The position numbers were made by a program, and so were the translations under genes. A DNA stretch of 6,504 nucleotides from Clostridiales bacterium (lineage in GTDB: Bacteria > Bacillota_A > Clostridia > Peptostreptococcales > Anaerovoracaceae): assembly GCA_015058265.1 (NCBI GenBank), contig SVCR01000044.1:1-6504 (forward strand), in the 5' to 3' direction. This document shows, in pieces, positions 1-6,268 of this stretch (position 1 is its first letter; the number at the start of each line of letters is the position of its first letter). The notes beneath the pieces are model-generated. The model was not told the DNA's origin and did no database searches. It saw nothing but the letters and a program-made list of their open reading frames with translations.

Positions 1-1
1 A

Positions 2-874
2 GGGTTTATTTACAGAGACGCAAAAACTACCTTGGAGAAATTAAACCTGGTTGTTGCAGACGAATTAAATAATGCCGGATATTACCTGTTCAGCAATCAG
101 AAGCCTTTAACGCTGAAGCTTGCGATATATCCTACTGATGAAAGGCTTTCTTTTGTGGATATGAAGACTTATCAGGGCAATATATTTGAATGCATAAATG
201 AAGCACTAAAGTATATTCAGAACAATATACATTGGAAGGCGGAAATCGTTGGCGCCAAAAGAGTTGAAATCCCGGAGATTCCTGTAGAGGCGATACGTGA
301 AATTGTTGTTAACAGCTTTGCACATATGCGTGTAAATGATTCATCGTCAAATGAGATCTACATAACACCAACCAGAGTGCATATTTATAATCCTGGACCA
401 ATGGTTCCGGGGACAACACCGGAAATGTTTGCTTCGGGAGAACAGGGGTCTATGATCCGAAACCCAATAATTGCTTCAGTACTCTATTATAATCACACGA
501 TTGATGCTTTCGGAACCGGTTTCGAGAGAGTTTTCCGTCTATGCAGGGATATTGATTATAGATACAGTAATAATTCATTCGGTTTTACATTTGAGTTTTT
601 AAGAAAACCATATGATGCGATAAATGATGCGATAAGTGAGACGATAACCACGGAACACGAAAGAAAGCTTTCATCAATTGAGAAAAAACTATACCAAATG
701 ATATCAACCGGAGAAAGGCATACGAAAAAGGAATATGCTGAAATGATAGAAATGTCAGTTGCAACTGTTGACAGAGCAATAAAGAAACTGACAGAGGCAG
801 GCCTGATCAGACGCGTAGGTGCAAATCGCAATGGCAGCTGGGAAATAACAGATCCGCAGCAGAGAACCGTATAG
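2..874 (+). CDS. ATP-binding (GHKL-type) protein with C-terminal winged helix, 5'-truncated
   Basis: This is the C-terminal 290 residues of a protein that begins before the window. The frame is open to base 2, so the TTG at 32 is not a real start. The protein resembles the AlbA_2/Schlafen-type putative transcriptional regulators with a RecG-like HATPase_c_4 domain. An N-box-like motif is visible, E-x3-N-x3-H (E at 299-301, N at 311-313, H at 323-325), followed by an NPG turn near 388-400. An RNP...D-x-FGTGFE glycine loop follows, with GTG at 512-520. These match the usual order of the ATP-binding half. After a linker (about 600-665), bases 667-860 encode a helix-turn-helix or winged helix: KKEYAEMIEMSVATVDRAIK, then a wing ending in GSWEI. 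The AlbA-like N-terminal half is expected upstream but cannot be seen. It is probably a cytoplasmic DNA-binding regulator; its ligand and targets are unknown. It ends 20 bases before jetA and is AT-richer than the jet genes. Confidence 0.75.
   Translation, partial: GFIYRDAKTTLEKLNLVVADELNNAGYYLFSNQKPLTLKLAIYPTDERLSFVDMKTYQGNIFECINEALKYIQNNIHWKAEIVGAKRVEIPEIPVEAIREIVVNSFAHMRVNDSSSNEIYITPTRVHIYNPGPMVPGTTPEMFASGEQGSMIRNPIIASVLYYNHTIDAFGTGFERVFRLCRDIDYRYSNNSFGFTFEFLRKPYDAINDAISETITTEHERKLSSIEKKLYQMISTGERHTKKEYAEMIEMSVATVDRAIKKLTEAGLIRRVGANRNGSWEITDPQQRTV
612..647 (+). repeat. 12-bp in-frame tandem repeat (2 perfect + 1 degenerate copy)
   Basis: The unit ATGATGCGATAA occurs twice, perfectly and back to back (612-623 and 624-635). 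A third unit at 636-647 matches at 9 of 12 positions. The period is four codons, so the protein reads DAIN-DAIS-ETIT in the linker between the ATP-binding and winged-helix domains of the upstream gene. It probably arose by replication slippage, and copy-number change would alter only linker length. No regulatory role is evident. Confidence 0.8.
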
Positions 875-878
875 CAAA

Positions 879-883
879 GCAGG
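879..883 (+). promoter_or_regulatory. weak ribosome binding site of jetA
   Basis: GCAGG lies 11 bases before the jetA ATG in the 20-base gap after the upstream gene. It is a poorer and more distant match than the sites of jetB and jetC, so jetA translation may be modest or partly coupled to the upstream gene. No -35/-10 pair fits inside the gap, so any jet promoter must lie within or before the upstream gene. Confidence 0.5.
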
Positions 884-894
884 TAGTTATTATT

Positions 895-2292
895 ATGCTT
901 TATGATATAGTGCCTGACAATTTCTTCAGCCCGCTTTCGTCATCAGGGAGAACGGTGTACTGGGAGTGTATAAAGAGGCTGTTTGCAATCACAAGCAGAC
1001 AGCTTTCTTTTGGTGTGGAGAGAGATGTTCTTGTCGATGATCTGGATTTTTATTTTGAATTCGATTTCGCGGCGGATATCCGTGACCTCAGCGATATGCA
1101 GCAGGGAGAGCAGCCGGGTTCATCGAGCAGAGACAAAGCAAATCAGATGCTGCGCCGGCTAGAAAGCTGCGGATGGATATATACAGAAGTGGATTACAGC
1201 TATGTCCAGAGAGTAAATTTCAGGGATTATGCTGTACAGATCATCCGCACACTGAAGCAGATAGAGACGGAAAAGACCACGGAGTATCAGGGCTACATCT
1301 ATACGATCTACAATCTGTCCCGAGCCAAAGGAAATCCGGGTCTGGCTCTAACGCAGATCGTTGAGAATACTGATTTACTTATCACCGGTCTCAAGAGCCT
1401 CAATGCGAATATCAAGAAATACATTGATGATCTGACAAAGCACAGCACGGTATCGGAGATTCTCGATGCGCTTCTCAACGATTATTATACGAATGTGGTC
1501 GATAAGGCTTACCACAGGCTGATGACCTCTGATAATGTGTCGAAGTTCAGACCTGAAATAATCAGCAATCTAGAAGCGAACTCGCAGAACGGCAGATATC
1601 TGAATTCCGCGGCTAGGGAGCTGGCGGAAATGATGGAACAGTCCGAAGAAGAAGCAAAACAGACAGCGCTTAATATGCTGCATAATGTGATCGAAGCATT
1701 CCGGCAGATGGATGACATCCTCGAGCAGATCAATGACAAGAATTCCAGATATCAGAAAGCCGCGGTGGGAAGAGCGAGATTCCTTCTGTCATCAGCGGAT
1801 GATATCCGCGGGCAACTGAAAAGCATCATCTGCACGCTTAACGATGCTTTCAACGAGGATGGGTATACCGATTACAATACGGTATATGAGCTTGCAGAGA
1901 CGGATAGTCTGATCCGGCTGTTCTCGTGGGATTATCTGGATATGGATTCTCTGTATGCACCGAGACAGGGCAGGGGCGAATTCATACCGCAGGATATGGA
2001 GTCTCATCGGGTAAGTGAGGCTGAAAGACGCAGGCGCAGAGCGGAGTTTGAAGAAAGAATCAAAAACGTTCTCAGTGCGCCGAGAATAAACGAGTATGTA
2101 ATGGAGCTGCTTGGCGCGGACGATGCGCTCCTCGCGTCGGAACTGCCTCTCGGTGAAGGCGATACATTCATTAAGCTGATATATATAAGACTGTATGGAA
2201 GCCGCAAGCTGATGGGATATACCGTGGAGCCGGGAAGGATAATCGAGAAAGACGGCTTCAGGTTCCGCGATTTCATAATACGCAGGAGGTAG
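895..2292 (+). CDS. jetA: Wadjet protein JetA, kleisin-like (MukF-like) subunit
   Basis: At 465 residues it has the size and operon position of JetA, the kleisin that bridges the two ATPase heads of the JetC dimer in the Wadjet complex. The N-terminus (MLYDIVPDNFFSPL, then YWECIKRLF and QLSFGVERDVLVDDL) recalls the Firmicutes JetA family (DUF5716-type), which supports the ATG at 895. Residues about 20-125 look like the N-terminal winged-helix domain, with a helix-wing unit around SRDKANQMLRRLESCGWIY. Residues about 125-370 are almost wholly helical and charged, as expected of the kleisin middle region. A basic run of five arginines at residues 378-382 (2026-2040) precedes the C-terminal domain (about 388-465), probably the winged helix that binds a JetC head. 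It is cytoplasmic, with no signal peptide or membrane segment. The stop codon overlaps the jetB ribosome site. The assignment rests on context plus recalled family similarity; the subtype is not fixed. Confidence 0.85.
   Translation: MLYDIVPDNFFSPLSSSGRTVYWECIKRLFAITSRQLSFGVERDVLVDDLDFYFEFDFAADIRDLSDMQQGEQPGSSSRDKANQMLRRLESCGWIYTEVDYSYVQRVNFRDYAVQIIRTLKQIETEKTTEYQGYIYTIYNLSRAKGNPGLALTQIVENTDLLITGLKSLNANIKKYIDDLTKHSTVSEILDALLNDYYTNVVDKAYHRLMTSDNVSKFRPEIISNLEANSQNGRYLNSAARELAEMMEQSEEEAKQTALNMLHNVIEAFRQMDDILEQINDKNSRYQKAAVGRARFLLSSADDIRGQLKSIICTLNDAFNEDGYTDYNTVYELAETDSLIRLFSWDYLDMDSLYAPRQGRGEFIPQDMESHRVSEAERRRRRAEFEERIKNVLSAPRINEYVMELLGADDALLASELPLGEGDTFIKLIYIRLYGSRKLMGYTVEPGRIIEKDGFRFRDFIIRRR
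2284..2290 (+). promoter_or_regulatory. strong Shine-Dalgarno of jetB, overlapping the jetA stop
   Basis: AGGAGGT at 2284-2290 is a full Shine-Dalgarno match, 7 bases before the jetB ATG (2298). Its last base is the first base of the jetA TAG stop. Ribosomes finishing jetA would therefore uncover or re-use this site, implying translational coupling of the two subunits. Confidence 0.85.
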
Positions 2293-2297
2293 TAAAA

Positions 2298-2963
2298 ATG
2301 GATCTCTTCGAGGGTATGATCCAGAAGGATCAGGATGAATTCAGGAAGATCATGAACCGTCTGATGAGCACGGGTTTCATTCTTCGCAGGAAAGAACAGA
2401 CAAAGAGTGATTACTATTTCATTCTGAGACACCGCAGCGTGTTTGAGAGATATCTTGATGTGCTCAGCTATCAGATAGATATCAACGAGGAATACGGCGT
2501 GATCCAGCTGCTGAACCGTGAGAATTACAACCATCTGCAGCTTACTATGCATGAGTCGATCATCCTGCTGATACTGCGCATATTGTTCGATGAGAAAAAG
2601 CGCGAGCTGTCTCTGACAGATGTAGTGGTCAATATGGGCGATATCCAGGAGAAATACCTGTCGATGCAGATACGAAGCGAGCAGATCGGCAAGACCGTGA
2701 TGAGGAATGCCCTGAAAAAATTCAGGAGATACAGCCTCGTTGAATTGCTGGACGGGAACAATATCCGTGAAGAATCCAGGGTGCTGATCTATGACTCCAT
2801 CATGATGGCTGTCAGAGTTGATGACATTAAACGGGTGAGCGAGCTTCTGGAGAGATACCGTAAAGACGGGCAGATCACAGAGGGTGAGGACAACAATACC
2901 GGTGAAGGTGATGATACTGAGATATATGAGGCCGACGACGAGCTTATGGAGGAGGAGCTGTAA
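2298..2963 (+). CDS. jetB: Wadjet protein JetB (MukE-like, DUF4194-type)
   Basis: This 221-residue protein sits between the kleisin and SMC genes, as JetB does. JetB is the KITE/MukE-like subunit: a tandem winged-helix protein that binds the JetA kleisin and helps hold DNA. Residues about 8-75 form the first winged-helix unit (DEFRKIMNRLMSTGFILRRK, then a strand-rich wing through DYYFILRHRS). Residues about 85-190 form the second, including LTMHESIILLILRILFDEK, the family-like MRNALKKFRRYSLVELLDG and a final helix KRVSELLERYRK. The last 27 residues (195-221) are an unusual acidic tail: 14 Asp/Glu and no Lys/Arg. The start at 2298 is set by the AGGAGGT site just upstream. The gap from jetA is 5 bases and the stop overlaps the jetC start. 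The protein is probably cytoplasmic. Its family is inferred from pattern and context; the position is decisive. Confidence 0.85.
   Translation: MDLFEGMIQKDQDEFRKIMNRLMSTGFILRRKEQTKSDYYFILRHRSVFERYLDVLSYQIDINEEYGVIQLLNRENYNHLQLTMHESIILLILRILFDEKKRELSLTDVVVNMGDIQEKYLSMQIRSEQIGKTVMRNALKKFRRYSLVELLDGNNIREESRVLIYDSIMMAVRVDDIKRVSELLERYRKDGQITEGEDNNTGEGDDTEIYEADDELMEEEL
2948..2957 (+). promoter_or_regulatory. strong Shine-Dalgarno of jetC inside jetB
   Basis: GGAGGAGGAG lies within the codons of the JetB acidic tail; the AGGAGG core at 2950-2955 is 7 bases before the jetC ATG at 2963. The start overlaps the jetB stop as TAATG. The spacing favours ATG 2963 over the in-frame ATG at 2972 (16 bases away). 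This arrangement points to termination-reinitiation coupling. Confidence 0.85.
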
Positions 2964-5900
2964 TGAAATCCATGACGCGTGTCAGACTGATCAACTGGCA
3001 CAGATTTGAGAATGAGACAATAGAATTTGCCGAGTCAGTCCTCCTGTCCGGTGAGAACGGTGCAGGTAAATCCACGATTCTGGACGCTATACAGTTCGTT
3101 CTGACCTGTACCACTGCGAATTTCAACAAGGCGGCGCATGAAAAAGGCGACCGTACTCTGGGAAGCTATGTAAGATGCAAGACCGGCAAGGAAGACAGAC
3201 CATACGAGAGAAGCGGCAATATCTCTGCGCATATCGCGCTTGAATTTTTTGACGAAGAGAAAAGCCAGTATTTCATTGCCGGAGCTGTGATGGATTCCTC
3301 AAATGAAGAAAAAGAGCCCGCAGTAAGATGGTATATCGCAGAGAACAGGGAGCTTGATGACGATCTGTTTTTCTCCGGGAATAAGGTCAAGAGCATATCC
3401 CAGTTCTTGTCGACCAACAAGGGCATCAGGGAAGATAAAACCAGGACCGGTGCGCGCAAAATGATAGCCAACAGGTTCGGAAGGCTGGATGAAAAGAAAT
3501 TCTGCTCTCTGATACCAAAAGCTCTGGCGTTCAGACCTATACACAACATCAAGGAATTCGTATATACATATGTGCTTGATGAAAAGAAAGTCAATATAGA
3601 TGCTCTCCGGGAGAATGTCCGCACCTTCCAGGAGTTTGAACGAATGCTCAGGGATGTCCGCCGCAGGATAGAGGAACTCGAGGAGATACGTGCCCGGAAA
3701 GCCGAGGTGGATAATTACGTACGTATAGACGGTCGTCACGAGTACTATCTGGCGAGGGTCGAGCAGGATATTCTGATTGAAGATTATGATGGTGCAAAGA
3801 ACACGATCAGGCAGGCGAAGGGTAGCATCAGACAGCTGAAGAGCGAGGAGGCTAAACTTGATAAACTCCTTGCAAGTAAACAAGAGAGTATTATACAGCT
3901 GCGTCTTGAGCTTGAGAACGATGAGAAATTCCAGGCCAAGCTGGAGCTTGAGAAGCGCAGACGCAATCTCGAGGATATGCTGGAAGCTGATAAGCTGAGA
4001 GTCAGCGAACTCTATGATGCTGCAAACGAAGCTGCTTCAGGTGCAGAATCGCTTATTGCAGAACTGAAATACGAGGCTGATGCTCAGGCCGACGGAGAGC
4101 TGATCCGTATGCTTGCGGATTATGTCAAAGCACTCAAGGGCTTATCAGCTCTGGCTGATCTGACAATAGTACATATCGGACTTCAGGCGGTACAGGATTA
4201 TAAGAAAGAGCACTATGATACCTATAACCGTAGACGTGCTGAATGCAGCCTTAGCATCAGAACTCTGGATAACGATCTCAAAGAGCTGAACAGCCGCATC
4301 CGGATGCTTGAAGATAAAAAGCTGGTCTATCGCCCTGAGGTGGAAATGCTGCAGTCGGGGATCAGAGAGCAGCTTAGGAACGTCGGCAGGACCGGAGAAG
4401 TCAGGATATTATGCGAATTGCTGGAGATCACAAAGCCCGCATGGCGCAATGCGGTCGAGGGCTATCTGAATACGCAGAGATTCTACCTGATCACGGAACC
4501 GGAGGACTTCGATCTGGCGCTTAGTGTCTATGACAGATTAAGGCAGCAGAAGAAGATCTATGGAGTAGGTCTTGTCAACACAGCAAAGCTTTCGGAGTAC
4601 GATGAAGCGCCGGAAGGAAGTCTCGCGGAATGCGTGACATCGAAGAATATCTGGGCCAGACGCTATGCCAATATGGTGCTTGGCAAAGTTCACTGTGCCG
4701 GAAGCTATCAGGAGCTAAAGCAGTATTCGGTCGCGATTACCCGGCAGTGCATGAGGTATCAGAATCATGTCGCTTCCGCGATCTCTCCGAAGATATACGA
4801 AAAGCCTTATATCGGAGCCGGAGCCGTTGCGGTGCAGCTCGAGCAGGCAAGGGAAGAGAAGAGAAAACTCGAGATCAGCATTGGGAACCACAGGAGCGAG
4901 CAGGCTCATCTTGACAGGATGACGAAGTGTCTGAATGCTGATATTGACAGAGAGGTCAGGTATAATCTTGCTTCACTGGAAGCCATGCGCGGTCATGAGA
5001 CAGAGATGGAAAACTGCGACAGAGAGCTTGCGGAGATCAAAGCAAGCAGGACGATGATCCAGAAGCAGGACAGGCTCGAAGCTCTGGAAAGCGAGAAGAG
5101 TGAGCTGAGCAGCAGACTGAAGGAGACCAGCAGAAATATTGGAAATCTTGAAAATGTGATACGTAATACTGAAGAACAGATGGAAAGATTGTTTTATAAG
5201 CAGATAAGGCAGAAAGAAATCGTGACTGAACTGTATAACCGGCTCGGAGATGATGCTGCCGACTGTGAAAAAGACTATATAAAGCAGACTTCGGAACATG
5301 ACTATGAGAAGTATCGCCAGAATTATGAATCCGCGAGGAAGGGCAACCACACCAGACGGGAGAAGGCTGAAAGGATGATGGCAGAGGCGATGAGCAGATA
5401 CAAATCCGCACATGACTTCGGGGCTGCAGATTCGATGGAGGGCTTCCCTGAATTCAACGCCGAATATGACAAACTGAAGAACTCACAGCTGCTCGAATAC
5501 GAGGAGAAGGTGAGAAGTGCCCGGGAGAAGGCAGAGCAGGAATTCCGCGAACAGTTCCTGGCGCGTCTTCAGGAGAACATCAAACAGGCACAGAATGAAT
5601 TCAAAAGCCTTAACAGGGCGCTCGTCGACATACATTTCAGCAATGAAAGATATGAATTCAGGCACGAGCCGAGAAAACATCTCAGGAAGTTCTACGATAT
5701 GATCATGGACGATTTCAATATCCTTGGCGGTGAGAGCCTGTTCAACAGTTCATTCAATGAGGCACACAGGGAGGCCATCGATGAGTTGTTTGAGAAGCTG
5801 GCTCTGGATGATGAAAGCAGTGAAAAGACACTTGAAGAATATACAGACTATCGTACATATATGGATTACGACATCCGCATCACATTTGATGATGGAAGCT

Positions 5901-6235
5901 ATATGTTTTATTCCAAGGTCAGTCGTGAAAAGAGCGGGGGCGAGACTCAGACTCCATTCTATATCACGATCGCAGCATCGTTTATGCAGCTTTACCGCAG
6001 CGGTATAGGCGGAGACTCCATAGGGCTCGTTATGATGGATGAAGCATTCAATAATATGGATGACAGCCGCATGTCGGGAGTCCTGTCATTTATGACAGGA
6101 TCCAATCTGCAGACGATCATTGCCGCTCCGCCGGAGAAGATACAGTACATAGCGCCTTCGGTCGAAAGCGTACTGCTGGTGCTCGCGGATGGAGATATGA
6201 GCTATGTAGAGGAATTCGACAAGCTGAAGGCATAA
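2963..6235 (+). CDS. jetC: Wadjet protein JetC, SMC/MukB-like ATPase
   Basis: This 1090-residue protein is the SMC-type motor of Wadjet. The N-terminal head carries a perfect Walker A, GENGAGKST, at residues 30-38 (3050-3076). A stretch near residues 190-235 (FRPIHNIKEFVYTYVLDEKK, then LRENVRTFQEFERML) is typical of JetC/MukB-like heads and leads into the first coiled coil (about 225-465). A globular hinge-like region spans about 471-616. The returning coiled coil (about 620-900) is rich in Glu, Lys and Arg. The C-terminal head has the signature motif KSGGE (990-994), Walker B IGLVMMDE (1020-1027; Asp1026, catalytic Glu1027) and a D-loop-like FNNMDD (1029-1034). All ATPase motifs are intact, so it should be active. 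By family knowledge, ATP binding and hydrolysis by the dimer drive DNA loop extrusion. The size matches JetC (about 1100) and is much shorter than MukB (about 1480). RecN or SbcC-like ATPases are excluded by the jetAB context. Confidence 0.92.
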   Translation: MKSMTRVRLINWHRFENETIEFAESVLLSGENGAGKSTILDAIQFVLTCTTANFNKAAHEKGDRTLGSYVRCKTGKEDRPYERSGNISAHIALEFFDEEKSQYFIAGAVMDSSNEEKEPAVRWYIAENRELDDDLFFSGNKVKSISQFLSTNKGIREDKTRTGARKMIANRFGRLDEKKFCSLIPKALAFRPIHNIKEFVYTYVLDEKKVNIDALRENVRTFQEFERMLRDVRRRIEELEEIRARKAEVDNYVRIDGRHEYYLARVEQDILIEDYDGAKNTIRQAKGSIRQLKSEEAKLDKLLASKQESIIQLRLELENDEKFQAKLELEKRRRNLEDMLEADKLRVSELYDAANEAASGAESLIAELKYEADAQADGELIRMLADYVKALKGLSALADLTIVHIGLQAVQDYKKEHYDTYNRRRAECSLSIRTLDNDLKELNSRIRMLEDKKLVYRPEVEMLQSGIREQLRNVGRTGEVRILCELLEITKPAWRNAVEGYLNTQRFYLITEPEDFDLALSVYDRLRQQKKIYGVGLVNTAKLSEYDEAPEGSLAECVTSKNIWARRYANMVLGKVHCAGSYQELKQYSVAITRQCMRYQNHVASAISPKIYEKPYIGAGAVAVQLEQAREEKRKLEISIGNHRSEQAHLDRMTKCLNADIDREVRYNLASLEAMRGHETEMENCDRELAEIKASRTMIQKQDRLEALESEKSELSSRLKETSRNIGNLENVIRNTEEQMERLFYKQIRQKEIVTELYNRLGDDAADCEKDYIKQTSEHDYEKYRQNYESARKGNHTRREKAERMMAEAMSRYKSAHDFGAADSMEGFPEFNAEYDKLKNSQLLEYEEKVRSAREKAEQEFREQFLARLQENIKQAQNEFKSLNRALVDIHFSNERYEFRHEPRKHLRKFYDMIMDDFNILGGESLFNSSFNEAHREAIDELFEKLALDDESSEKTLEEYTDYRTYMDYDIRITFDDGSYMFYSKVSREKSGGETQTPFYITIAASFMQLYRSGIGGDSIGLVMMDEAFNNMDDSRMSGVLSFMTGSNLQTIIAAPPEKIQYIAPSVESVLLVLADGDMSYVEEFDKLKA
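6081..6100. repeat. 20-bp perfect inverted repeat inside jetC
   Basis: TCCTGTCATTTATGACAGGA has 9-base arms that are exact reverse complements around a central TT. It contains CTGT-N8-ACAG, the spacing of a proteobacterial LexA half-site pair. It lies in conserved codons just after the D-loop of JetC, 168 bases before the jetD start. Function is unproven and chance is quite possible: the usual Firmicutes LexA site has a different sequence. Confidence 0.4.
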
Positions 6236-6237
6236 GA

Positions 6238-6255
6238 ATGATAAGCCGGGAGTGA
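6238..6255 (+). other. 5-codon mini-ORF between jetC and jetD
   Basis: ATG ATA AGC CGG GAG TGA begins two bases after the jetC stop and ends 13 bases before the jetD ATG. It would encode MISRE. Post-termination ribosomes could restart here and so affect jetD, or it may be meaningless. It is not in the jetD frame, and the jetD frame is closed by a TAA at 6242-6244. Confidence 0.25.
6248..6252 (+). promoter_or_regulatory. weak candidate ribosome site of jetD
   Basis: GGGAG is the only Shine-Dalgarno-like string in the 33-base gap. It sits 16 bases before the jetD ATG, beyond the usual spacing. Compared with the strong sites of jetB and jetC, this predicts lower jetD translation, if the ATG at 6269 is right. 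Confidence 0.35.
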
Positions 6256-6268
6256 CAGTATAGCAATA

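Noticed and set aside
32..34. TTG as the start of the upstream gene
   Set aside because: The same frame is open back to base 2, there is no ribosome site before it, and the family needs a further N-terminal domain; the gene is cut by the window edge.
768..773. Perfect TTGACA as a -35 box for a jet promoter
   Set aside because: No TATAAT-like -10 lies 16-19 bases downstream (785-798 reads as ordinary coding sequence), and it falls inside the HTH codons of the upstream gene.
2004..2552. Long antisense open frame across the jetA-jetB junction
   Set aside because: It lies opposite two well-supported genes, has no ribosome site or recognisable domain, and its Leu/Ser/Ile-rich composition is typical of the reverse of helical charged proteins.
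4630..4914. Second-frame + strand ORF inside jetC
   Set aside because: It is embedded in the hinge and coiled-coil codons of jetC, with no ribosome site of its own and a low-quality peptide.
2963..6235. JetC read as a MukB, SbcC or RecN protein
   Set aside because: It is too short for MukB, and the preceding kleisin-like and MukE-like genes and following jetD-like gene fit Wadjet, not SbcCD or RecN.
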